Assembly: GCA_030549335.1 (NCBI GenBank)
Contig: CM060189.1
Span: forward strand, 34,123,001 to 34,187,000
Direction: 5' to 3'
DNA length: 64,000 nt
Origin: Pontederia crassipes
Taxonomy: Eukaryota > Streptophyta > Magnoliopsida > Commelinales > Pontederiaceae
How positions within the stretch are numbered: the first letter of the stretch is position 1; each line of letters starts with the position of its first letter. The translations under genes and the position numbers were made by a program. The notes beneath the pieces are model-generated. The model saw only the letters and a program-made list of their open reading frames with translations, ran no database searches and had not been told where the DNA came from. Shown piece by piece: positions 1 to 11,584 of this stretch.

Positions 1-1949
1 ATGGACAAGGCAAAGATTGAGGCAATTGAGAAGTTGCCACCTCCAAAGAATGTCAAAGCAATTAGGAGTTTTTTGGGACATGCAGACTTCTACAGGAGGT
101 TTATTAAAAACTTTTCAATGATAACTAGACCCCTCAGAAGGTTGCTGGCCAAAGATGTGAAATTCAATTTTGATGAAGATTGCTTAAAGACTTTCAACCA
201 CTTAAAGGCAGCCCTCACTTCAGCCCCCATAATGCAGCCACCAGATTGGACTTTGCCCTTTGAAATTATGTGTGATGCATCAGATCATGCAGTAGGGGCA
301 GTGTTGGGGCAAACCAAAGAGAAGAAGCACTATGTTATATGTTATGCTAGCAAGACATTGGATGAAGCCCAAGTCAACTATTCCACCACTGAAAATGAAT
401 TGTTGGCTGTTGTGTTTGCCTTTGACAAATTCAGATCTTATTTGATTGGATCCAAAGTAATTGTCTTCACTGATCACCAGGCAGTAAGGCACCTGATCAA
501 CAAGAAGAAATCAAAACCAAGGCTCATAAGATGGATCCTATTGCTACAAGAATTTGATGTTGAAATCAGGGATAAAAGAGGGACAGAAAACTTAGTTGCT
601 GACCACTTATCAAGGATGGAAGGAGTTCAGGATTCCAATGACTCACTCCCCATCAATGATTCCTTCCCTGATGACTTTTTGATGGCAATATCAGATGCCC
701 TTACTCCTTGGTATGCTGATATTGTTAATTACTTGGCATGTGGGATTATTCCTTCTGACTTTTCCTATCAACAGAAGAAAAAGTTCTTCCATGACTTGAA
801 GGATTTTTATTGGGATGACCCTCTTCTATTCAAAAAGTCCCCTGATGGCATTTTCAGGAGATGTGTACCAGAAGCTGAATTTAAATCAATTTTGTATGAA
901 TGCCACTCATCTCCATATGGTGGACATGGAGCCACTCAAAAGACTGCTGCCAAGGTGCTACAATATGATTTCTATTGGCCTTCTTTGTTCAAAGATGCAT
1001 ATATGTATGTGAAAGTTGTGATGAATGTCAAAGAGCAGGATCAATATTAAGGAGGAATGAAATGCCTCAGAATGGGATTTTAGAAGTGGAAATATTTGAT
1101 ATTTGGGGCATTGACTACATGAGGCCTTTCCCTAGTTCATTTGGATACAAATTCATACTACTTGCTGTTGACTATGTATCCAAATGGATAGAGGCAATTC
1201 CAACTTCAACTGCTAATTCCAGGACTGTAATCAAACTTTTCAAGGAGATAATCTTCCCAAGATTTGGAATCCCAAGAGTAGTAATAAGTGATGGAGGCAG
1301 CCACTTCATTGAAAAATGTTTTGAGAACCTTCTAAACAAATATGGAGTTAAGCACAATGTCTCAACAACATATCATCCTCAAACAAATGGCCAAGCAAAA
1401 ATTTCAAATAGAGAATTCAATGCCATATTGAAGAAAACAGTATCCTTGACAAGAAAAGATTGGAGTTTGAGGCTAAATGAGGCACTTTGGGCATATAGGA
1501 CAGCCTATAAGACCCCTATAGGCACTTCTCCTTACAAATTGATTTATGGAAAGACATGTCATCTACCAATTGAGTTGAAGCATAATACATATTGGACAGT
1601 AAATGCACTCAATTTTGATATGCAAGCATGTGGACAAAAGAGGCTTCTCCAAATTGATGAGTTGGATGAGATTAGGCTAAATGTCTACCATAATTCAGAA
1701 TTTTACAAGGAAAGGACCAAGAGATGGCATGATAGCAGAATCCTGAAGAAAGAACTCAAGGTTGGAGACTTGGTATTGTTGTTTAATTCAAGGTTGAAAC
1801 TATTTCCTGAAAAGTTGAAATCAAGGTGGAGTGGACCCTTCAAAGTCCACAAAATTTATCCTTATGGAGCTGTGGACCTTCTGAATGATAAAGATGACAT
1901 ATTTAAGGTCAATGGACAGAGGTTGAAGCCATATAATCCCACAGCCTAA
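1..1949 (+). pseudogene. RtA pol fragment: RT end, RNase H, integrase
   Basis: The first 349 codons read from the RT connection ([15 protein letters not shown]) into an RNase H domain ([15 protein letters not shown], then [11 protein letters not shown]) and the start of the integrase H2C2 zinc finger ([10 protein letters not shown]). Near 1011-1014 one A is missing from a short A run compared with RtB, which breaks the frame. The second frame (from 975) continues with the CESCDECQR half of the finger, the catalytic core and a C-terminal domain ending PYNPTA at 1949. Of the DDE triad the two aspartates (AVDYVSKW and VISDGGSHF) remain, but the glutamate codon at 1398-1400 reads AAA (lysine), where RtB has GAA. 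Pol normally makes cDNA in cytoplasmic particles and inserts it in the nucleus; this copy should do neither. Confidence 0.93.
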
Positions 1950-3561
1950 GATTCAGCTAAGGAGGTGCTGAAATTGCAAGATTTGCCAATTCTACCTAGT
2001 TGAATTCAAGTGGAAAGATGTCTAGCCAAAGACATTAAAGAAAGGCACTTCTTGGGAGGTAACCCAAGTTATTTTACACTTAACTTTTCTATTTTGCAGG
2101 AATAAAGAAGGGAGGAATCAGATCCATACACAAATTGACAAGAAGGGAGTACCCCTACCCCTAATTTTCATTCTTCTCACTGAAATCCTATTGATAACTG
2201 ATATTATCTCTTCATTCATGCTGAAATCATCATAGTAATATCTGAATCATCATGCATATCAGTTGTCCCAATCCACCTTAGCTGAATTTCAGTGAATTTT
2301 AGTGAATCCCATTGCCTTGTTGAATTATGCATCTAAAAATTTGATATTGAATACCCCACTGATCTCTCTTGTTTCTGTGTAGAATTACATGCAATTCATG
2401 AAGTATGGAACACCTGAAGAGTACGATTGAAATGCAAGACCCATTGGAAGGGACAAAATGTAAATTCCATATATTTCATACCCTCCCAACCCTCTCCCTT
2501 GCCTTAACTTTCCAACACTGTGAACAATGTTGAGGCTAAGCTTGGGGAAGAAATTGGTGCTTTTCTAACCTTTACACAATGTTTTTAATTGATTTTAATG
2601 TCCATATATCATTTATCACTAGGTTATCAATAGGTTTTGCAAGTTATCATTGGTTATCACTCGGTTATCACAAGTTATCAATAGTTATCACCAATCGAGT
2701 TCAATTCAATTCCCTCACTCATTTTGACTCTAAAATGGTAAAATACTTCATTATGACAGTTGGTACACTCCAATACCAAGTGGCCAACTTGGCCATTAGT
2801 CTTGTTGCTTTAATTGGCTATTCAATTCAGATTCATTTGAATCAACTTTCAGCTGAAAATTTTTCTTTTTGTGGGTCACACTAGCTGATACTTATGGATT
2901 GAATTAGTAATATCAGACGTCTAGAAGGGAGTCAAGTCTCTTGCTTCCATGTTAAATAAGAAAACTTGATTTTTTGGCTAAAGGGATCTAAACTATACTT
3001 GAGTTTGAACTATTGCTCACTTCATGAACATGATATAAAAATGAGAAAAAGGAAAAGTAAAAAGTTGCATGCATGCATAGAAAAAAGGAAGAGAGCAAAA
3101 CTTCCAAAGGAATCTCTCTTCAATGTAAAAAGAAAGAAAAAAAATTTTACGAGAGCAAAACTTCCAAAGGAATCTCTCCTAAAGAAAGCATGAGTAAAAA
3201 TCAGGTGCTAAACCTGTTTATTTGCATTTCATGAATAAAGGTCAGGTGTTAAACCTGTTTAAGCAATGAAAATCTGTTCATGAAGGGATTTGTAGTTCAA
3301 TCTTATAGTAAAGTTGACAATTCCTAAAATCCAAACATGTTATTGCTAATACTTCTTCCTTGGCTTAAATTTACTTTTACCTCTGTGATTCCCTAGTTAG
3401 AAATTGAGTTTTTGGAGAGAATAAAGTGTTGGCAAAGAGGGAAACCCATTGGATTCAATTCAGTTGACCTTTGCTTCATTTGTGGACTTGTAATTCAAAT
3501 TGGTCCTTAATTTCTGAATGTTTTGCTTGAGGACAAGCAAAAAGCTAAGCTTGGGGGAGTT
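1950..3561 (+). other. RtA 3' untranslated region and polypurine tract
   Basis: No gene is supported here; the open frames at 2579-2884 and 2966-3193 lack family resemblance and are not kept. The stretch holds clustered GTTATC motifs (about 2620-2700), a duplicated 26-bp segment (about 3094 and 3151), two short inverted repeats of the form CAGGT...ACCTG (3202-3216 and 3243-3257) and the polypurine tract AGCTTGGGGGAGTT just before the LTR (3548-3561). A second purine-rich site of similar sequence lies near 2535-2550. All are conserved in RtB. Confidence 0.75.
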
Positions 3562-6428
3562 TGATTACTAGCTGATCACTATAAGTTTTTATCCTATTTT
3601 AGATGCATTTCATTCATATCGAGCCCCACTTTTGTCTATCTTTTGGCCAATTATGCTTGGAATGCATGGATTATGATAACTAGTTGATCTTGCTCATTTC
3701 ATACTTAATTCTATGTGCATAAAGGTTCTGAAATGCTAAAATCCATAAATAATTTAATTCTATGCTAAGTTATCATTTTTAGAACAAGTTATTACTCCAA
3801 TAGATCAAGTTATCATTATTTTGAGTGAACTGATTTTCAATAATTTTCTTGCCCTAAATCCATTACTATCATGAATGAATCATATTTGGATGGTCATATA
3901 TCAACTTGTGCAAAGTTTTAAGTCTATTTGAACAAGTTATCATTTTTCCTTTGTCAAGTTATCGTTAAAAGGCAAAACTGTCATTTCGATATGCAAAACT
4001 ATCAATTCTGCACAAAGACCTTAGGCAATCATTGTATTATTGTCCTAACTCATTGCTGTTCAAAATTGATCACATTTGGATAACCACAACAAAAGTTATG
4101 ATAAGTTATCATTTTTAAGACAATTTAAGTTATCGTTTTGGCACCCAAGTTATCATTCCTATGAAATCTTATTCATATTTGATTTCTGACTTCACTTACT
4201 TGCCACCCTAATGCATTTGATGCCTTCAATGCTCTGAACCATCCATATTTGACCATTTCTAAGATTTATGCAAAGTTATCATTCCGGGCATTGATAAGTT
4301 ATCATTTTAACCTTGATTTGCAATTCTGCATAATACTTAATCATACTTGGTGTTTGAGCTTATCATAGTAGTCTCATTTATCCTTATTTGTTCATTTTCT
4401 ATTTGAGGACTTTGATGCTTAGTGTTCTATCTCTTCTAGCAGGGAAAAATTAGTTGCAAAAGGTTGGAAAAAGATGGGGGACCACTCCAAAAAGCGGCTG
4501 ATTTTTGCAGCTGGAATGTCAAGACTGGACAGGTGGCTCACATCATAGGCTAAGTGACATCTAGATGCTGATCTAAGGGTGATTAAAGGCCATATATAAA
4601 CTGAAGAAACCCTGGGTCAAGGGGGGAGGTCGGCCATTGCAAAAGAGAACAGATTTGGGGCTGGATTGGAGCTGAAGTGGAGGTATTCTTGAGCTGGAGG
4701 AGTTGATTTCTGTCAACAACCCTCACTCCAGGATGATTAGCTTCTATTCTCCACTCTATTTTGTAGCAAACTTTGTAATTATGAGGAGCTAAACTCCATG
4801 TCTCCTAGGTTAGGGTAGTAGTCTAAGTTAATTTTGGATGGATGTAGACAAGACTGAATTCCTATATTGATATCAAACCTGATTTCTAATTTTCTGTTTC
4901 ATATGAATCTGATTTTATCTTTGTAAGGTTCTGATTGTATCTACAACTGAGAAAATATCATTTGACCTAATCTTGTTCAGAAATGAATCAAGAATCAATG
5001 CCAATTGTTTAGGTTCTAATCCAATTGAGTTTGCTGATTTCCTGAATTCTGAATTCTGTTTTCCCCCAATCTGATTTCTGATTTCTGTTTTCATCATTGT
5101 TGAGCCCTGATCCAATTGATAACTGAGAGGTTATTTAAGGCTTCATTATTGTTCAGAAATGAATCAAGAGGCAATGGTATTTCCATGTTTTTAATCCCTG
5201 AATTATTGCAAACTTCTCAATGCTGATTTTTTAATTTCAATTCTGATTTCCTAAATCTTTGGATTTTGATTTGTTGTTGTAAACCTTTGATTTCATTAAA
5301 TCACTGAGAAGTGAATCCTAAGGATACTTTGCTGTTCAGAGATGAACCAAAGAGCAATGACAACTCTGAATTCCAATGAGTGACATGTGTTGAATTCCAA
5401 TGTTTGTTAGGTGCTGATTTCTGAATTTTTTTGGTTGTTGATTTCCTGAATTTAAGTGGAAATCTGATTGTTCTTGTAGAGCCCTACTTTAATCCACCAT
5501 TGAGAGATGGTCTTAAGGCTTTCCTTGAGATTCAGAGATGAACCAAGGAGCAATGACAATTTTTGATTTCCCAACCTGTGATTATAAGCAAAGTGCTGAT
5601 TTCTATCCAATTCATTAATGGAAATGTAGATTTCATTTGAATTTGTTGCTGAGAAGCTGATTTTAAATCCTCTTGTAGTTGAGAGATAAACCAAGGAGCA
5701 TTTGCATTAATATTGGATTGATTTCATCCCTATTTAGTTGATTGAAGTATTCCTTTCATTTTCAAGGTGCAATCTAGAAGTTATCATTTCAGATTTTATT
5801 GAAATTGCCAAAAATCAGCAAGTGCATTGAGTTGAACTTAATGATAACTTGGTTTTCAGTGAGGACCCTTTTCTAATTCAACTTGGCTAACAATCATATG
5901 ATAATATATTGTTTAATACTGGTCTAATTGAGCTGTGAAAATAGCCATAATGAAAGTTGAATTGGATTTGACTAAAAAAAATGATAACTTGTCCATTTCC
6001 ATCCATAACTAATTTAGATGAACCCCAACTCCTAGGAGGACCTTCCTCATTGATAGTTAAATGCTTTTAGACTCTAGATTAGCATTTACAATTCAGTTTA
6101 ATTAACTTTGCAGTAATCCACAACAAGTTATCATTCTGCATTCCTAAAAGAAAAAAAATTTGTTTTCACTTTCTTTAAAAAAATCTGTTTTTGCCACTTT
6201 AAATAGGATTAGTTTAAATTATTTTTAGGTAGTTTAGGACTTTAAATTATTGTGGATATGACATTTAGGGTTACTACAATTGACCTGTGCACTACAGTAC
6301 AGAGTTAGTAAATTGGAAAAATTGACCTGTGCATTGCACTACATTTAGGGAGTTGATATAAAAATTGGAAAATTTGACTTTTGATCCAAAATTCAGCAAG
6401 TTATCACTAAACCTCCCAATTTCACTAT
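3562..6428 (+). repeat. RtA 3' LTR
   Basis: The LTR begins TGATTACTAGCTGATCA directly after the polypurine tract and is collinear with the RtB LTRs to within two bases of their terminal TATCA. It is about 2.87 kb and codes for nothing I can support. It carries many copies of AAGTTATCATT and, at 4860-5700, about five degenerate repeats of roughly 180 bp, each with a version of TTCAGAAATGAATCAAG. It ends in CACTAT at 6428, joined to CACTA-element coding sequence. Confidence 0.88.
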
Positions 6429-7476
6429 AAGACATCTTTTCAGGATCCTGCCCCTTCCGACAAGTGGGAAAGAATGAGAACAATGACATCCCGCATGGTA
6501 CTAGCGGGTAAGAAAGTGGTCTTGCCAATTACAAAGAAGATTTAATTTTCAATGATAATAAAAACTATAACAAAATTTGTACAACTTATTTAACTTACGG
6601 TCGAGCAATATTATTCACAGTGACCACCCCATTATCGTGTAACCCCTCTTCATCATTCGAAGAGGAATCATCATCCGGTACAACTGGGGTAGGCTGTGAA
6701 GGTCCGACATCAGCTACGGGCCCTAATACATAATAAATCATTAGTGTCATACCAAATTAAAATTGTGATAATTGATAGATATACAGTAATGTTCTCACCT
6801 CGATTGATGTGTACCGCATGATCAGTAGCAGTCCGCTTGTCTGAATGAATTAAGTCATTAGCTTGTGCTATCGGCGGCTTAGCAACTGACATTATTAAAA
6901 AATAATTAATATAATTAATTGAGAAATGTCAATAACAATAAATATATCACCTGGCGTAAGATGTCGCTCGCCAACGCTAGATTGTGGTGAAGCGTCTGGT
7001 ATTCTCGACGGTGGCGGTGGGATAGCAACTGTCATCACAAGAAAATACATAAAATTTGACTCCTACATAAAATTAAGTAATATACAAAAAATAACCTGGT
7101 GTGACATGACTATCATGGTCGTGCGATCGAGACGTACCGACTATGTTCCCCGTCGACGGTGGAGCAACTGTCACAAAAGTAAAATATTTAAAAAACTCTA
7201 TCTCCTACTGTCTATTGCCCACAATGTGTCACGTACCTAGAGTGATACACTGAGCAGACCCACCAATGGATCGCCTACTATGTGACGATTCGGCTACGTG
7301 CCCCGTCGGCGATGGAGGAACTGATATTATTAAAAAAGGAATTTAACTATTATAATCAACTATAAATAAGCAGCTCACAATAAATATATTACTTGGTTGT
7401 TGTGATGGCTGACTCATCTGGAGTGAACGCCTGGAAGAGCGAGATGACCCAGATGCTTGACCCCTAGTAACCATGA
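6429..7476 (-). pseudogene. Cac1 second gene (ORF1/TNPA position), truncated, 7 small exons
   Basis: Reading the minus strand, an ATG at 7474 opens a chain of small exons that I placed from GT/AG signals: 7474-7393, 7320-7237, 7167-7096, 7028-6951, 6885-6799, 6722-6599 and 6520 to the junction at 6429. The frame stays open across all of them. Exons 2 to 5 are 72-87 nt, all start and end in phase 1, and begin with similar short proline-rich peptides (VAPPSTG, VAIPPPPS, VAKPPIA, IPPSPTG), which looks like exon duplication. Exon 6 is acidic (PDDDSSSNDEEG). A CAG acceptor lies two bases before the ATG, so the gene may be spliced from the transposase transcript as in En/Spm. The position after tnp2 suggests the TNPA-like protein that binds subterminal repeats; the family is not recognisable from this N-terminal part. 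The 3' part is lost. Confidence 0.6.
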
Positions 7477-7571
7477 CTGAAAAAAAAGAAAGAAACTTCT
7501 CTTATTATCGGCAACCATATATAACTTTTAAAAAAAGTAAAAAGCTTATGTCATTAGAATAACTACGGGAT

Positions 7572-10500
7572 TCATTCACTTGTTTCGTATTCTAATTCAT
7601 TTTCATCATCTTCATCATCGTCGCTATAATCTTGGTTCGAGTCATCATCAATGAAATTATCGAAGTTCACATCCAAGAGGTCATTTGAATTGAACTCTTC
7701 CATTGGCTCAGCGTCATCGACCAATTGAAAATTCTCAACTCCATCGGCCACATCAATCGTCTCGTTCACTCTATCTTCTTGATAGTAATCATCCATGGGC
7801 ACATCATTGTGTACGGATGATGTTTTATTCTCATTTATCATTGTTTCTGCTAAGAATAGTCTACTCCTCACCTTGCATGACGCCCACCATTCATCATTGG
7901 TTCTTTTCGATGGATACTTAGTGTAGTACACTTGTTGTGCTTGTTCCGCCAATACGAATGGATCGTATGATTGAAGTCTCGATCGAGGGTTAATATCCAC
8001 CAATTTAAACTTTTGATCGATCCGAACTCCTTTCTCTGGATCGAACCAACGATATTTTAGTACCACGACTTTGTTAGATTTTCCCAAATAAGATAAGTCT
8101 AGAATGTCTTCTATAACACCGTAGTAATCAAAGTCGTCGTCCCCGTACATGCTTCCTAGAACACATATGCCGCTATTAATAGTTGAACGTTGTCGGCTAT
8201 ATTCTTCTGTATGGAACCGATATCCATTGACTATGACGCCGCAGTAACTAAGAACTTGTTTCTTCAGGCCATGACCGAGATCTCGTATTTTGTTCTCTAT
8301 GATTGAGCCATTAATAACCTACAAAAAAAATAACGTGTAATTTTATTAAAAGTTACGAACTTATAACAATTAAGAACAAGCGGAAAGATTTCTCACTTCA
8401 CATCTCAACCAATCGGCAAAATGTTCGTCTCGTAGTTTCAATAACTCATCGTTTGAAACTAACAGATTGATTTCTTGTTGTAATTCTTCGAATTTCCTGA
8501 ATTCATAGTTTTCAATTAATACAATCATATAGCAACAATTAGCTTTAAATTATATAGGAAATTAGAACAAATTGCCTTACTCGAGATACGGTGTCACTTC
8601 GTTACAATTTGCAAGAACATAATTCTCAACGACAGTGAGATCTCTGTCATTCAAGATAACTTTGCGTCCTGCACCAAGAAGTCAACATGGGTACTTGAAG
8701 ATGGATAGAATATTCATGTCAACTTCTCCTTCACCACCATCATCGTTTCTTGGAACTTGGGTGTGTCGTGATTGTATGTGCGGCTCAAAGTATTTTGAAG
8801 TGAAGTTTGACACCTCCTCAATGAAATATGCTTCACATATGGAGCCTTCAATTTTTGCCTTATTCTTCGCCTTCCTTTTCAAATATAACATGCACCTTTC
8901 GAAAGGATACATCCATCGATACTGAACCGGACCAGTAATTTTTGTTTCGTATGGAAGATGTACAATCAAATATTCCATCACATCAAAGAAAGAAGGTGGA
9001 AATATCTTCTCAACCTTGCATATAGTAATCACAATAGAAGCCTCTAACCGAGATATGTCTTCTTTCTGAACGATGGATGCACAAAGCTCTTTAAAGAACA
9101 TAGACAATTCTGTTAAAACCTTCCAAATGGCCTTTGGCAAAAGTTCTTTAAAGGCAATTGGAAGCAACCTTTGCATAAAAATATGACAATCACGACTCTT
9201 CATCCCGTGTATGTTCCCATTGTCCAAGTTAAAACAACGAGATATGTTTGATACATATCCGTCGGGGAATTTCAATTGCTTTACCCATTCGAAAACCACT
9301 TTTCTTTGATCATTGCTCAAGACATAAGTAGCTTTTGGCTTTTTGCATTTACCATTTTGAAGATGAATGATATCTAACTCTGGTCTTTTGCATATTAATT
9401 TCATGTCTTCGCGAGCCTGTATGCTATCTTTTGTTCTTCCTTTAACATTCATAATAGTGTTGAAGATATTGTCAAATACTTTCTTCTCCACATGCATGAC
9501 GTCCAAGTTATGACGTACCAAGTTTGAAAACCAATAAGGCAACTCCCAAAAAATACTTTTTTTCTCCCAATTATGTTCACTTCCAAACCCAATTTGCTTA
9601 TAACTACTGGCCTTCAGTTCGAAAATGAGTTTCGATCATGGCGCATCGAATTCTCCAATGGCAGAAACATCCTATGACAATCAAACCAACAAACTTTCCT
9701 ATAATTTTTCAAATAAAAGGATTTCATATTCTTTCCACATATGGGACAAGCAAGTTTTCCTTTTGTACTCCAACCACTCAACATTCCATATGCCGAAAAA
9801 TCACTTATGGTCCACATTAATGCGGCTCTCATAATGAAATTTTACTTTTTAGATTTGTCATGGGTAACCACGCCATCCTCCCACAACATCTTGAGTTCGT
9901 CAATCAAAGGTCTTAAGTAAACATCTAAACTTTTACCAGAAGATCGAGGACCCAGGATGATACAGGTAAGCAATATATTCTCTCGTCTCATACACATGCT
10001 TGGAGGCAAATTATACGGTGTCACAAAAATAAGCCAACATGAATAAGCAGTACTCGATGAGCCAAATGGGTTGAAGCCATCGGTGCAAAGTCCTAATCTA
10101 ACATCGCGTGATTCTGCAGAAAAATCTGGATGAAGTGCATCAAATCGTCTCCATGCCTCCGCATCCGAAGGATGTGTAATTGAATTTGGATCTTCACGTG
10201 CCCCTTCTTTGTGCCACCTCATAAATGATGCAGTTTTTTTAGAAAGAAATAGTCGTTGTAATCTTGAAACAATCGGAAAGTATCTAAATATTACATTTGC
10301 CACATTTTTTTTCGAACTTTGAGTATTCTTTTTCGGCTTGAATCTGGGCTCGCCACAAATAGAATAACTCATAAGTGAGTTGTTTTTCTTGTAGTACAAC
10401 ATGCAATGATTGCAGCATGCATCAATCTTCTGATATTCCAACCCTAAATCTCTCATCAACCATTTGCACTTGTAAAAATTTTCCAGTAATTTCTCGAAAA

Positions 10501-11086
10501 CTGTAAGCATACTCTTAATAATGGCAAGCATCCGGTCAAAACAACTTTCGCTCATATTAAATTCTGATTTTAAGTTCATTAGTTGTGCCACTGCAGAAAG
10601 TGTAGTTTGCTTCACGCATCCATTCCATAAAGGTTCATCTGCCTCTTCGAGAAGATTATAAAACTTAGAAGCCGAAGGATTCGGGTCTTCTTCAATCGAT
10701 GTTTCGCAAACATTTTCTCCTAACATTGCATCTCGTATCATGTCCCTGTACGGATTGCTCGAGTCGCCCACAACGGTATCTACATTCCTTGTTTCTTTAG
10801 CCCATCTTTCTTCGCCATGAATGAACCAATTGGTGTATGTAAGTAAGAAACCGTTGTAATATAAATCCTTCTGCACATCATATCTTACTTTCCACTGATA
10901 ACATTTGCACTTCTGGCATGGACATAAGATTTCGCCATATGAAGAAGCAACACCTTCATTTTGATATGCCACATTAATGAATTCATCAACACCATCCTTA
11001 TATTCTTCAATTATGACGTCATGTTTATCCTTCCAACGATGAGTCCAACTATGATCTGGCTTTATCATTTCTATAACGGAGAACAT
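7572..11086 (-). pseudogene. Cac1 tnp2-family transposase (TNPD-like), broken
   Basis: Three exons are inferred: 11086-8581, 8496-8397 and 8318-7572, with in-frame GT/AG junctions. The N-terminus matches the transposase-associated domain (EEYKDGVDEFINVAY, then ILCPCQKCKC). The tnp2 core follows (RLGLCTDGFNPFGSSS, VYLRPLIDELKMLWEDGV, MLSGWSTKGKLACPICG, VRHNLDVMHVEKKVFDN), then a DUF4218 region and a C-terminal DUF4216 region (YYGVIEDILDLSYLGK, DPFVLAEQAQQVYY) with an acidic tail. Lesions seen are a TAA at 9842-9844 where relatives have a glutamine codon, a frameshift near 9620-9630, and a TGA at 8682-8684 where an arginine codon fits the family. The intact protein would cut at CACTA ends in the nucleus; this copy cannot make it in full. 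Confidence 0.9.
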
Positions 11087-11089
11087 TAA

Positions 11090-11580
11090 GCCAAGTAAGA
11101 AATTTCTTGTACTTGAAACGTGTGATTTTGAACTTACGAATTAAGTCCAAAATCACATGTTTCAAGTAATACTTAACTTAAGTACTACTTAACTTAATTC
11201 ATAACATGAATAAGTAATACTTAACTTAAGTACATGAATTACTTCATAAGTTAACTTAACAATTAACATAAGTTAACTTAACTTAAGTAATACTTAATAA
11301 GTAATACTAATTAACTTGATCCAAAGAGATGATAATTAACTTAAGTACTACTTAAGTTAATTCATAACATGAATAAGTAATACTTAACTTAAGTAATACT
11401 TAACTTAATTCCTAAGAGATGATACTTAATATTATACTTAATAAGTAATACTAACTTGATCCAAAGAGATGATAATTCACTTAAGTACTACTTAATTTAA
11501 CATGATAATAACATGAATAAGTAATACTTAACTTAACATGAATAATTAACTTAATTTAACTTCATGCATTAATAAATAAC
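11090..11580. repeat. Cac1 AT-rich repeats of ACTTAAGT
   Basis: Upstream of the transposase start the sequence is built from overlapping copies of the palindrome ACTTAAGT and the phrase AAGTAATACTTAA. Longer blocks also recur: one containing GATCCAAAGAGATGATAATT is repeated about 140 bp apart (near 11319 and 11458), and one containing ATAACATGAATAAGTAATAC about 162 bp apart (near 11200 and 11362). It contains no gene. Confidence 0.8.
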
Positions 11581-11584
11581 TTAA

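Larger units (their letters stand above)
1..6428 (+). mobile_element. RtA: Athila-like Ty3/gypsy retrotransposon, 3' half
   Basis: The element runs in from the left edge, so its 5' LTR, gag, protease and most of the reverse transcriptase lie outside. Visible in order are the RT thumb/connection, RNase H, integrase, a 1.6-kb untranslated 3' region, a polypurine tract and a nearly full 3' LTR. It is closely similar throughout to RtB (18767-34352), which supplies the reference structure. The assignment to the Athila group rests on the integrase and RNase H sequence and on the aspartate-tRNA-type primer site of RtB. The last two bases of the LTR are missing where it meets the CACTA element at 6428/6429, so the right edge is a rearrangement rather than a normal element end. 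Confidence 0.9.

Noticed and set aside
2579..3193. Open frames in the RtA 3' region as an env-like gene
   Set aside because: They are short and AT-driven, without signal peptide or transmembrane pattern, and the equivalent RtB region has no matching frame.
4915..5694. Minus-strand open frames in the RtA LTR
   Set aside because: They are shadows of the degenerate 180-bp LTR modules; similar frames appear in the RtC copy only because the repeat is the same.
6424..6437. CACTATAAGACA as the left terminus of Cac1
   Set aside because: CACTAT belongs to the RtA LTR end, the coding frame of the CACTA gene reads into the junction, and the flanking triplet does not match the AAT at the right end.
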